A DNA stretch of 64,000 bases from Peronospora farinosa (Eukaryota; Oomycota; Peronosporomycetes; Peronosporales; Peronosporaceae). Location of the stretch: contig CANTFK010000661.1 of the NCBI GenBank assembly GCA_947646735.1, positions 124,001-188,000 on the forward strand. The letters run 5' to 3'. Positions 20,319 to 31,930 of the stretch are shown one piece after another (the stretch's first letter is position 1; each line of letters starts with the position of its first letter). Both the position numbers and the translations under genes were made by a program. The notes beneath the pieces are model-generated. The model worked only from the letters and a program-made list of their open reading frames with translations, ran no database searches and was not told the DNA's origin.

Positions 20319-22094
20319 CGCATTGAGCCCAAGCTCAATACAACACGCACAGATATCTTCATGGCCATCAACATTCTCTGTTTAATGACCCATGTCGCGC
20401 CGAGGATCGTAATCAGGACGAAGAGAAAGCGCGTTAGCGAGAATTTTCTTTCCAGGCTTGTAATGTACCGCAAATTATACTCGGCAAAAATTGACAACCA
20501 CCGTGCCATACGCTGAGACAAGTGAGGGCTCTTAATGGCGGTATGCAATGATGCGTGATCTGTGTATATAGAAATCATCTTCTCGTCGAGAAAATATATT
20601 CTGAACTTGATTAGCGCGTAACGCATAGCCAAACGTTTCTTGTAGTGTACCGGATAATTTTTCTCGGAAGGTTTCATTTGTCGTAATTGAAAACTCACGA
20701 CGCGCTTTTTACCCTCGTCATTAAATTGCATGAGGGCACATCCTATAGCAAAATTTTTCGCGTCACATACGACGTGAATGGCTTGGAGTCATCCGGTAGC
20801 ATCATCACAGGTGCCTCGGACAAGCGAATCTTTACGGAGTCGAAGGCAGATTGATGTTCTGCCGTCCATAACCATACTGCGTTTTTTTAGCAAAGTCGAT
20901 AATAGCTGAATTAGCTCAGCATAGTTCTTCGTATACTTGTACAAGTAATTCGCCAGTCCGAGCCATTGACGTAATTCAGTTTGGTTCCTGGGCGTTGTCC
21001 AGAAACAGATCGATGAGATCTTCTCAGGATCAGCGCGGACACCTTTCTTGCTGACGTAGCAACCGAGTACTGGAATCTCGGGAGCGCAGAAGACACATTT
21101 CTTCAGCATTGCATACAGTTAATTTTCGCGCATAACTTGAAACACCTGATTCAAGTGTCGAAGGTGTACCTCCGTAGCGCTGAGCTTTTGCTCAGCGCGG
21201 CTGTGAACAAAACTATCGTCAAAGTAGCTCGGTGCAAAGTCGCGAAGTGGACGAAGTACTTGTGTCACCATCCGATTGAACGTAGCTGGAGCGTTCTTAA
21301 GACCTTGTGGCATGACTAGCCACTCCCAAAGCATCCCGCTTGGCGTGCTGACCGCAGTGAACGGAATTTCACTGTCCCTCATGATGATCTGAAGAATTCT
21401 TCTGTCAGATCTATGGCGCTGTAGATCTCGCTCTCGGACATGGTATAAAATACCATGTCTTTTCGAGGGATAGGCGTTTGAGCCGGGATAGTGGAGTCAT
21501 TCAGCTTGTTGAAGGCGTGCACAATGCGCCAACCGCCGGTGGCTTTCTTCACACAGAAAGTCGGGCTCGAATGTGGCGAGATACTCTCGCGAACATGGCC
21601 AGCCTTGCGTCGACCCTCGAAAAATTCATCAATAGCGATGACTTGATCGCGCGGTAACGGCCACTGCCGTGTCACGCAATAATTCGATCCTGGCACGAGA
21701 TCTATCTCGTGCCGCACACCACGATCCGCCGGAAGCTCAGCTAGAATTTTCTCCGGGAAATATCGGCGTACTCACGGGCGATATTGTATACAGGGTTGCC
21801 CGAAGCACGAAGAGCATCCCAAAACTGTGCCGCGAAGCGTTATTCGCGCACTGTTTTAGGCTCGGCGCTCTTCGGACGAGCCTCCAGAACTTCTTCACTG
21901 GATGCTTCGGTGGCTGAAACGATGCACACTTGCTCGATGTCGTCGGCCTTGAGGTCATGAAGGAAGTCTTTCCATGCAAGGTCTGACAGAGATGTGATCT
22001 CTGCAGCAGTGCTCGGTGGTCTCTCTACCTCAATGTAGCGGCCACGATGTGGAGATCCCTCCACATATTCAAGCGCGCATACGGATTCCATCAC
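20315..22094 (-). pseudogene. Family B reverse transcriptase and RNase H
   Basis: A set of minus-strand ORFs that together spell a Gypsy RT: HSSPTFCVKKATGGWRIVHA (21717-21379), LVMPQGLKNAPATFNRM and the catalytic box SYFDDSFVHS (21382-21119), CYVSKKGVRADPEKI (21109-20789), then RNase H with STYTDHASLH-like IYTDHASLHTAIKSPHLSQR (20731-20315). At least four frame breaks or stops separate them, so no active enzyme can be made. The mirror copy is at 25632-27411. Confidence 0.82.
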
Positions 22095-22348
22095 TACGGA
22101 ATCATTTGCATCATCTTTTTGACGTGCATTCCGTCGTCTCGGTGATTGGCGTTCTCCTTCCTTGCGTTATATCTTGCGTCTTGAGCCCCTGCTTGAGACT
22201 GGCACGTCGATATCACAGGAGGATGATGTACTCCCCCTCTAGACGTGGGAGCTCTGACTCCACCACGTCGGTCTCATTCGGATCCATAGTCCGCCCATTC
22301 TCGTCATTCAAAGGCGGGAGCTCGTCTTCGACCTCCTCACTTGTTTTC

Positions 22349-22575
22349 GGGAGCCCCTGCTCGACCGCCTCGATATTGATCGGCAGCCTCTGCTCGTCCG
22401 ATGTGCTTGTACGCGGGAGCCCCTGCTTGACCGCCTTGAAATTGATCGGGAGCCGCTGCTCATCCGATGTGATTGTATGCGGGAGCCCCTAATCGACCGC
22501 CTCGGAATTGATCGGGAGCCTCTGCTCGTCCGATGTGCTTGTATGCGGGAGCCCCTGCTCTACCGCCTCGTTGAG
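22349..22575. repeat. 66-bp tandem repeat
   Basis: Three full units (22349, 22415, 22481) and a partial fourth (22547) of a 66-bp sequence beginning GGGAGCCCCTGCT. The length is a multiple of three and stays in frame with the minus-strand family B polyprotein, giving a 22-residue repeat between protease and RT. Confidence 0.9.
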
Positions 22576-23418
22576 AATCGGGAAATCCTGTTCGAGCGCC
22601 TCGTTCTGTGGCTCCATCAGTGTAACGGAACATACTGCGCACAGAGGGCCATCGCTCTCTCTGTGTTGACAAACTAGTCGTCGCGAGTTCGTTCACGACC
22701 CTGACGTGAGACCAATCGGATGAAGCGACCAACAAATGAGTAAACACTTCACTGACGTCATAACCGCTTCGTCGTTTGACGGACCGAGATAGCCAATCTA
22801 TCTTCGGCTGATATACCGTGACAGCCACGGTATCCCCAGGATGCAATCAAATGCATAGTTCATCTCGTACACCAAAAATTCGCCGTTGTTCTGCAAACCG
22901 TCGAAGGTGTACGGTAAAGCCACTGTTTTACGCGGGACACGTTTTGGCTGTCCATCGGCAAGTTTGACAACGATGTCACCTGGACCTTCTCGAACCATGA
23001 CAGTCGACGGGAGAAAAGACAAACAGGATGCACAAAATAAGTTGTTGGAAGCGCCAGAATCCAACAACGCTCGGAGTGGTTGCTTCACTCCAGCAACGAT
23101 GAGACTGATAATAATCAGTCTCGATTCATCGCGCATGGTGGTGGCATTGAAGTGAGTATGAATTACTTTGGGGCTAGGAGCCCGAGCTGCAACCTGAGTA
23201 CTCGGGGCTACCTTTCTGCCAGTAGGGCTCCCCGCGCCTAGTGGAACCGCTCGCTTTCTTGCGAGACCACAGACGACACAACATCTCCTCGTGAGACAGC
23301 TGTGTTCATAGTCACCGGCGCAGGTGCTCGACAGACAGCCGCACGATGGCCTGTTTTACCACAGCGAAAACACTTCATCGTGTTAGATTGCGAATGTCGC
23401 GGCCTAATGATTTGCCGC

Positions 23419-23526
23419 GACCACGAGAGGACTCAATTGCATCAATTTCCATTGGCTCTGGGCCAGACGTCCGACCACGAGAGGACTCAATTGCATCAAT
23501 TTCCATTGGCTCTGGGCCAGACGTCC
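23419..23526. repeat. Exact 54-bp duplication in family B gag
   Basis: Two adjacent identical 54-bp copies (23419-23472 and 23473-23526). They encode 18 residues each on the minus strand and preserve the gag frame. Confidence 0.95.
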
Positions 23527-24356
23527 GGGGATGTTGTGACGCTGCGTGCAGGTACGACGACGCGACAGTGTAATCCTCACGTAGCGCGATGGCAAATGCC
23601 TCCTTGAGGGACTTTGGTTCAGCACGCGTGAGGTAGTAACGCGTCATGCCCTCTTGCATTCCAAAAATAAAGACATGGACTTGTGAAGCCATGTCAATTG
23701 GCTGCGTGGTAACGCACGAAGCAAGATGACGTGTCTTCTGCACGTAGTCACGCATTTACAGCTTGCCCTGTCGGAGTGAGAAGAAATCTGCATGCAAGCG
23801 AGATTCATCTTGAGGGCGCTCGAAAGCCAGTCGTAAGTCACGCTGGATATCGTCCAGCGTAGGAAACGCCGACTCATCTACGACGAGCTTTCCGAGAGCC
23901 CATTCCTTGGCTTTGCCAACAAGGCGAGACAGTAGGACATTGACCTTGGCCGTCGGAGCGTCAATTGATCTTGACGCTATTGCAATATCCACCTCGCGAA
24001 GCCCGCGATTAAGGGGGAAACGATCGGGACCATCACCGGAGTACGTTGACGTCTCCATCTTGCTAGCGTCATGGTGCAAAGTGCGCGAGGGAGTCAATAC
24101 TCGCCGATTCGCTTCGGCGACCTCGCGCACCATAAAGTCTTGGATGGCGGCACGTTGATCATCGGACGTCGCTGTGCTTAGCAGTGACGTCACAATAATT
24201 TCACCAGACACAACCGTGAGGCGATGTAGTGCCTGCCACTCTACCGAGGTAAGATGTGGAAAATCAGATGCTCCAGTGAGGCCGCTGGAGCCACCGAAGA
24301 CTCGTCCATGTTCATTTCAAATCTGGTCATTGGAAGGAATACTAAGTGCTACCAGG

Positions 24357-24991
24357 TGTAACGGGATAAGGACCCGTTACCGTCTTACACTAAAAGGGCA
24401 TTGAGGAAGCGCTCTTAATTAACTCGTAAATATAACTCTGTTTTATTTTTGTTTTAATTCGCAGTAAGTGCGAATATGTTCCCTAGCTCATGGGAACCAC
24501 TCAATATGGAAGTCATTTTATTATTGGCTAATTATTGGGTCTGGCACCCCAATAATATACCAATAATAAAATGACGCGCAGTATCCGCTAGTCGGATACT
24601 GCCCTATGCCTACTTATGTAATAATGTATTATCCCTATAACTACTGTTGTCTTGAGAAGGGGGTGATGTAATGGGCTACATTACACAAATAGTATTAACA
24701 TAAATAAACAATTACATATGTAGGCAGGTGATGTGCCCAAATAGCGGGCACATCGTGACAATTTATTATTGGTCTATTATTGGGGCCTAAAGTCCCAATA
24801 TGGACCAATGATATATTAACCTGATCCCGAAACTGTCGTATTCATTACGACTTAAAAACCTTCGTAATTAGTACGAATTAAAGCAAAAATAAAAATCAAA
24901 GAGTTAAATTTACTTAATACCTAATACTTGGGCTTGAGTCTTCCTCAAGCGCACGTGTGAGCTAGTGACGGTGCGTTCTATCCCCGTTACA
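24357..24991 (-). repeat. LTR of family B element
   Basis: A 635-bp block with inverted ends TGTAACGGG...CCCCGTTACA. It lies upstream of family B gag on the minus strand, so it is the 5' LTR. A primer-site-like TGGTAGCACTTAG follows two bases inside (24354 downwards). No partner LTR exists on the other side: family B sequence ends instead in the fusion at 19511. Confidence 0.78.
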
Positions 24992-25434
24992 GGTAGAGTT
25001 GACACCGGTCCAGTGAGCTGTCCAAGAAGCCGGATCTCAGGGGTCTTCGCGACGGGGTCGCTCTCCAGGAACGCGTTCAGCTTGCGTTGGTGGTAGGCCT
25101 TTTAACATCAGCTTCCGACCATGATTACAGTCCTGACTTCTCGGGGCCTATCGACTTGGTGTTTCCTGGCGCCTTTATCCGGAATTTTGTCGGTTTGGAA
25201 TGCGCGATCTTGTTTTGTTGTTTTTTCAAGGACCTTAGCCTCTCGGTTTCTACCGTCGGCTGATGGTCCTCTGGATCATGATAGGCGTCATGACCCAAGG
25301 TGTCCTCAACGAGGACATAGGGAGGGTATTTAGGTTTTTCTTCAATGAATTCAACCTCGACCATGTTGACCGGGCCCCTCCCAAGGTCTGGTCGGTCCTT
25401 CGATCCTTTGTTTGTTTCTTCTTGAGTCACTGGC
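24992..25434 (-). pseudogene. A-family gag fragment
   Basis: The minus strand matches the gag N-terminal region of elements A and C (about 1480-1925 in A), including KYPPYVLVEDTLGHDAYHDP. It abuts the family B LTR at 24991/24992 and the right repeat arm at 25434/25435. It is a short relic with no LTR of its own. Confidence 0.75.
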
Positions 25435-25631
25435 GACTCTGGATCCGCATGAGACCGACGTGGTGGAGACAGAGCTCCCGCGTCTAGAGGGGGAGTACAT
25501 AATCCTCCTGTGATATCGACGTGCCAGTCTCAAGCAGGGGCTCAAGACGCAAGATATAACGCAAGGAAGGAGAACGCCAATCACCGAGACGACGGAATGC
25601 ACGTCAAAAAGATGATGCAAATGATTCCGTA

Positions 25632-28379
25632 GTGATGGAATCCGTATGCGCGCTTGAATATGTGGAGGGATCTCCACATCGTGGCCGCTACATTGAGGTA
25701 GAGAGACCACCGAGCACTGCTGCAGAGATCACATCTCTGTCAGACCTTGCATGGAAAGACTTCCTTCATGACCTCAAGGCCAACGACATCGAGCAAGTGT
25801 GCATCGTTTCAGCCACCGAAGCATCCAGTGAAGAAGTTCTGGAGGCTCGTCCGAAGAGCGCCGAGCCTAAAACAGTGCGCGAATAACGCTTCGCGGCACA
25901 GTTTTGGGATGCTCTTCGTGCTTCGGGCAACCCTGTATACAATATCGCCCGTGAGTACGCCGATATTTCCCGGAGAAAATTCTAGCTGAGCTTCCGGCGG
26001 ATCGTGGTGTGCGGCACGAGATAGATCTCGTGCCAGGATCGAATTATTGCGTGACACGGCAGTGGCCGTTACCGCGCGATCAAGTCATCGCTATTGATGA
26101 ATTTTTCGAGGGTCGACGCAAGGCTGGCCATGTTCGCGAGAGTATCTCGCCACATTCGAGCCCGACTTTCTGTGTGAAGAAAGCCACCGGCGGTTGGCGC
26201 ATTGTGCACGCCTTCAACAAGCTGAATGACTCCACTATCCCGGCTCAAACGCCTATCCCTCGAAAAGACATGGTATTTTATACCATGTCCGAGAGCGAGA
26301 TCTACAGCGCCATAGATCTGACAGAAGAATTCTTCAGATCATCATGAGGGACAGTGAAATTCCGTTCACTGCGGTCAGCACGCCAAGCGGGATGCTTTGG
26401 GAGTGGCTAGTCATGCCACAAGGTCTTAAGAACGCTCCAGCTACGTTCAATCGGATGGTGACACAAGTACTTCGTCCACTTCGCGACTTTGCACCGAGCT
26501 ACTTTGACGATAGTTTTGTTCACAGCCGCGCTGAGCAAAAGCTCAGCGCTACGGAGGTACACCTTCGACACTTGAATCAGGTGTTTCAATTTATGCGCGA
26601 AAACTAACTGTATGCAATGCTGAAGAAATGTGTCTTCTGCGCTCCCGAGATTCCAGTACTCGGTTGCTACGTCAGCAAGAAAGGTGTCCGCGCTGATCCT
26701 GAGAAGATCGCATCGATCTGTTCCTGGCCAACGCCCAGGAACCAAACTGAATTACGTCAATGGCTCGAACTGGCGAATTACTTGCACAAGTATACGAAGA
26801 ACTATGCTGAGCTAATTCAGCCATTATCGACTTTGCTAAAAAAACGCAGTATGGTTATGGACGGCAGAACATCAATCTGCCTTCGACTCCGTAAAGATTC
26901 GCTTGTCCGAGGCACCTGTGATGATGCTACCGGATGACTCCAAGCCATTCACGTCGTATGTGACGCGAAAAATTTTGCTATAGGATGTGCCCTCATGCAA
27001 TTTAATGACGAGGGTAAAAAGCGCGTCGTGAGTTTTCAATTACGACAAATGAAACCTTCCGAGAAAAATTATCCGGTACACGACAAGAAACGTTTGGCTA
27101 TGCGTTACGCGCTGATCAAGTTCAGAATATATTTTCTCGACGAGAAGATGATTTCTATATACACAGATCACGCATCATTGCATACCGCCATTAAGAGCCC
27201 TCACTTGTCTCAGCGTATGACACGGTTGTTGTCAATTTTCGCCGAGTATAATTTGCGGTACATTACAAGCCTGGAAAGAAAATTCTCGCTAACGCGCTTT
27301 CTCTTCGTCCTGATTACGATCCTCGGCGCGACATGGGTCATTAAACAGAGAATGTTGATGGCCATGAAGATATCTGTGCGTGTTGTATTGAGCTTGGGCT
27401 CAATGCGATGATTTCAACACCCGTGCTGTCGATCCGAGCTCAGATCGCTGAATCCTACGCGAATGATTCCTTTTATGCGGGAATCATCAATAATCTTAAG
27501 GACCCGAGGGAAATATCACTCGCAAAATTGACGAAATCAACACACGATAACATCAAGCGTTACGCGCTTGACGGACCGTTGCTGACGTACACGATGGACG
27601 TCTTTGAATCACCGCGTGTCGTCATCCCTGCTGATGACGACCTTTGATCCCGATTGGTTCATGAATTTCACGACAGCCCAGATGGCGAATACCTGGGTCG
27701 CGAAAAGACGTTTGCGGCTATTTCTCGCGTACTTTTCTGGCCGCGAATGTATAAGTACATCCAGAAATGAGTGCGCTCCTGTGAAACCTGTCAGCGTTTG
27801 AAGCCCGCGCCGTCTTCACAAACCCCATTGCGTCCGCTTCCGATTGCTACGGAATCCTGGCGCTCGGTCAGCATACATTTTATCTTTGGACTTCCACCGG
27901 ATGAACAGAAACGCACGGTCGTATTGGTTCTAGTGGATCGATTCAGCAAAATGGTGCATTTTGCTCCGGTCTCCGCCAACATTACGGCGGAGACGACAGC
28001 GAAGATCTTCATTGATATTATCTTCAGGCATCACGGCTTGCCAGAATCTATTGTTTCGGACCGTGACCCGCGTTTCACTTCGGCTTTCTGGGCCGAATTA
28101 TTCCAGCTATTAGGCACGCGGTTGCTTATGTCTCCGGCGGCCCATCCAGAGACTGATGGGCAAACGGAGCGTGTGAACAGAGTGCTCGAAGATGTCTTGC
28201 GCAGTAACTCCTCGATGATCCAGAAACTGCTGGCGGCGGAACCTTGGGTAGCAACCCGTGTTCCCATCCAACCCGTTTCCTTCCGACCTGTTGGCTGGTT
28301 CGCTCAGTTAGCGGCGGTTTACACACCGTTTGACGAAGAGCATAGCCAATCACTCTGGGAGGCGACCCACTGCCTGTGA
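25632..28379 (+). pseudogene. Family B RT, RNase H and integrase, mirror copy
   Basis: Plus-strand copy of the 19347-22094 pseudogene with the same order: the pre-RT region (25632-25989), RT fingers (26009-26347), palm with SYFDDSFVHS (26344-26607), connection (26617-26937), RNase H (26995-27411) and integrase (27408-28379). Most frame breaks are shared with the left copy; the TGA at 27769-27771 is private. The last 55 or so codons belong to the A/C antisense ORF (junction near 28212). Confidence 0.82.
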
Positions 28380-29188
28380 ATCTCCAAGGACAAAGCGCTA
28401 GCGCACTATTTCCTTGCGTCATATTATAACGCGCGGAAGAAGCTTCGGAGTCGGGCGACTCGAGCGTGGCGGGAGGTGACCGACTTTATCTTCGTTGAAA
28501 TGAGCAAGGGCCGATGTGATTTCGACATTTTCCTGGACCCCTTTTCCGACATCTTCCTCGAACCCGCCGTGTAGTTTACTGGTACCCTGGTCGTGAGGAG
28601 GGGTCAGATCCAGTCGACCTGCTAGAGGCCCTTCAGGTGTCGGATTCCGCGTGGCCGTGGCTTACCCAATATCGGTTGTCTTCCGTGCCTCATCCTGGAG
28701 CTTTAGTCCCGCACCTCAAGGGTAAGTTTAGTCCGCCCTCTTAGGTCTCCCTTTGAACACTAACATTCGTTCTCTTCGACCCTGTTTTTGTGCGTCTGTC
28801 CATCTTCCATTTCCTCTGCCATAGTTTCCTCTGTTTCCAGGTGATCTTTTCAGTCTTCTTTCTTCTATACATCGGACTCGTGGAAGGTCGAGGTCCTCCG
28901 ATAGGAGACTCAGGTCTACCAATGAGGGACCGAGCCTAACACTGAGGTATCGGGTCGACCAATGAGGGAGCCAGATCTACCAGCGAGGAAACGGGTCGAC
29001 CAATGAGGGATCGGGTCGACCAATGAGGGACCGAGCCTACCACTGAGGGGCCAGGTCTACCTTCCAGGGATCGTGGTACAGTCCTCTAGTTTTCATGGCT
29101 TTGCATTACTTCGAAGCGGTTATGACTTGTCTTCTTGCGCTCGAAGTCTCGGAGTAAAGCTCCGCAATTCAGATCCACTTCATCCACC
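28380..29188. pseudogene. A-family spacer and pol end, mirror copy
   Basis: Mirror of 18541-19346. On the plus strand the antisense-ORF tail continues past the TGA at 28377 (ISKDKALAHYF, then VEMSKGRCDF) with further stops. On the minus strand 29188-29090 is the end of A-family pol, continuous with 29189-30755. LTR-array-like GGTCGACC units occupy 28910-29060. Confidence 0.65.
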
Positions 29189-30755
29189 CACGAGGAGGTC
29201 AGGGTGTCCCTTCCATTGCAAGAGGAATTCTCGTAGTTGCCGTCCATACCGAGTTTTCTGACCTGTACGGCTCTCTAAAATTTCTTCAACCTCATACTCG
29301 CCTTCTCCAATTCCCGCACCCAGCTATCTTCTGGTAACAGACATTCGTTGAAGTCAACTCGATCTGCTCTATCCAATTTCAGCTTGCTACTAGGTCGATC
29401 GGGGAACTTTCTGACGGGATTGAGCTTGGAGATGTGCACGATTGGAAATGGTCTATATTCTGTGCCTCGTAATTCCAAACTTACTGCATGCCCTACGACT
29501 AGTTCCCGAACTCGGAACGGTCCGTGCCAGAGGTGAGTCAATTTCTTGGTATACCCTTCTTTCACCCGGTCTAAGTATATCCATACCCGGGGCCCTGGCT
29601 AAATTTTGTGGCCGACTATCCCTTCATTATGCGCTTGCACCCGAGCCTGACTAGCTGCTCGTAGGTTATCGTCGAATTGGTCTCTAGCTCGCTGATAGTG
29701 TCTCTGAATCCAATATCTTCATCTCTGAGGTCCTGATTCTCGACGTCGAGTGTTTACCACCGGTAACATGGTCTCAAGAGTAGTACTAGCATTCCATCCA
29801 TCGACCAGATAGAACGGTTTTTCCTCCCAAACTCTGTCTTGAGCAGTGTTTGACGCGAACGTTAAACGTTCCGCGTATTCATCCCAGTCTCGCTGTCCCA
29901 CGTCGGCTTCGTACATCTTTAGCGATCTCGTTAGAGTCTGGACCATTCTCTCCGCAGTGCCGTTCTCTTGAGGTCGGTAGGCCATGGTCGCTCTCTGACG
30001 TTGACCCACCATGCGACTGAACGCTCGGAAGAAGTCCGACATAAACCCCGGCTCCCGATCGTGACGGATCGTCTCACTGGCGCCAAAACGGCGGAAACAC
30101 ATTCTTCATACCCCTCAGCTACTTTCTGGGCCGTCCGCGACGCAATAGCCTTAGCCATCACATAACCTGTCAACAGGTCGACCCAGATCAGTAGTTCCGT
30201 GTTTCCTTTATGCGACTTGGGGAGAGATGGTATGTGGTCCATCGCGATAATTTGGAAGGGGTACGTCGCTTCAACATTCCCCGGAGACTTCCCTTGTAAA
30301 GTGGGTCTCCCTTTCCCAGTCTCACAATCTATGCACTGACCCACATATTTCTGGACGCTCCGAAATAGACCCCTCCAATGACAATATCGTCGAATCCGAT
30401 GATAGGTACGTCGATCCCTTTGATGGCCGCCTTCCAAACTCGTATGATAGTGATGGAGAACGTCGGCCTGGAGACTCCCGGGTATCACCAATTTGGCAGT
30501 TATATCCCGGTCGTCTCCCTCGATTTCCTGGCCGGGGCAGTACACTAGCAGTCCTTCTTCACTTATCTCATGTCTCCCGACAACTTGCTGCAAGTTCGAG
30601 CCGATTCCACAGACAGGTCATTCCAGTCTCCCTTCAAATATGCCTTCAACTCGCGTACCCAGCTCTCTTCTTCTTGCGCATCTCGGATCCTGTCCATCCG
30701 GAGTTGTTGTATCACATCTTCTTGCATGAACTCTCCAGATATTCTGACGGGGGAC
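29189..30755 (-). pseudogene. Antisense A-family integrase and chromodomain
   Basis: Minus-strand pol from the second RNase H/integrase linker (30755) through integrase (30593-29931, then 30102-29719) to the chromodomain region (29565-29189). It carries the two integrase frame breaks shared by all copies. Element C is inserted at 30755/30756; the upstream part of the same pol gene resumes at 43139. Confidence 0.85.
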
Positions 30756-31930
30756 TGTGGTGAAGTGCTAATTTTGTGATATGGAGGTCCCGGACTCCAG
30801 TTGGATTCAGAGTATAGGCCGTGGGTCAGGGACAGGGGACCAGAGAGACAGGGGTCTCGAAGGAGAGCGACCGTTGATGGAGAACAATCCGCAGGATCCG
30901 CCGAAAGAAAATCAGTATCAGGGTGGAGTTGATCATGGCCCCTCATTGATCGACCTGGCCCCTCGTTGGTAGACCCTATCCCTCATAGGTCGACCCGGTC
31001 CCTCATTGGTAGACCTGGGTCCCTCATCGGTAGACCTGGTCCCTCGTCGGTCGACCCAGTCCCTCGTTGGTCGACCCGGTCCCTCATCGGTCGACCCGGT
31101 CCCTCGTTGGTCGACCCGGTCCCTCATTGGTAGACCCGGTCCCTCGTTGGTCGACCCGGTCCCTCATTGGTCGACCCGGTCCCTCATTGGTCGACCCGGT
31201 CCCTCATTGGTCGACCTCGGCCCCTCGGGGTTCCGCCACTCCGAACCAATTAATACAAGGATCAGACCAGTCGACGCAAGAAATCAGAGCATCAGGCAAG
31301 GATAGAGTAAAGGAGTTAAAAGGATAGGATTATATTAAATACTACTCAATTTGCGATCTACGTGGCACGACTCCGTCACCCAAGAAGGACTTGTTCTAAG
31401 TTACTCACTGTTCCGGGAAGGGATATATTTTGGCCCCCCGTCGAAGACAGTTGCGTAGAGAAGTTCAAGGGCGAATAGAGCTCCAGGATATATTTGGCCT
31501 GTGAGCTCGTTCGAGTAGCAACACCCCCCAAGACCCGCTATCGGAAGCGGTCTCCCTCACCTCAAGGTCCGGGAGCAACGTAAAGGTCAGGTGGTTAATA
31601 CCCTTGAAACAGAAGGAAAAGGCCAGGGACGACAAGCGCCCCTGAAGAATTTGGCTCTAAGCCCACTCTCGACAAGGTCGATCGAGTGGCCACCTACCGG
31701 CTCACCGAGTGAAGCATATCCACTCGAGGCCCCCCAGGTCTACCTCCTTCAAGGCAGACATCTACATCGTCAGCAAGTCCTCCGAAGAGTGGAACCCGCC
31801 AGCCGACGGGTACACAAGGTGAGAGAAGGTTCATACGCGGCATCGGGGTACCCCCTCCGACAGTCGGCAGTCCGGCACAGTGAGTGGTTTGGGGTATCAT
31901 CATACAATTTTGAGAACCCACTCCACCACA
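30756..31930 (+). repeat. 5' LTR of element C
   Basis: A 1175-bp LTR, TGTGGTG...CACCACA, with about 14 tandem units in nearly the same order as the 5' LTR of A. It is followed at 31932 by the same 18-base primer-binding site as A. Confidence 0.92.

Larger units (their letters stand above)
18541..22292. repeat. Left arm of 3.75-kb inverted repeat
   Basis: Reverse-complementary to 25435-29188 with only scattered differences seen by eye. From the outer end inwards it contains 100 bp of A pol end (plus), A-family pol-to-LTR spacer, the junction with family B integrase near 19511, and family B integrase, RNase H and RT on the minus strand. The outer edge falls exactly where pol is continuous in the right half (29188/29189). 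Confidence 0.88.
22293..24211 (-). pseudogene. Family B gag and protease
   Basis: Minus-strand gag starts at 24211 (MSGEIIVTSLL) with a capsid-like block LVGKAKEWALGKLVVDES. It meets a stop at 23756-23758 but continues in frame (MRDYVQKTRHLASC) to a segment with two copies of an 18-residue repeat (EPMEIDAIESSRGR) and a basic tail. The protease follows at 23136-22798, with ALLDSGASNNLF and CILGIPWL motifs. The region towards RT (22846-22460) carries a repeated 22-residue unit rich in GAPAYKHIG. Lies in the spacer of the inverted repeat, so it is present once. Confidence 0.78.
25435..29188. repeat. Right arm of 3.75-kb inverted repeat
   Basis: Reverse complement of 18541-22292. The inner edge is GACTCTGGATCC (25435), matching GGATCCATAGTC at 22281-22292. 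Unlike the left arm, its outer edge continues without a break into A-family pol (29189 onwards), so this side keeps the older arrangement. Confidence 0.88.

Noticed and set aside
22016..22492. 158-codon plus-strand ORF in family B
   Set aside because: It is antisense to the RT linker and its tandem repeats, and its Ser-rich composition comes from the 66-bp unit.
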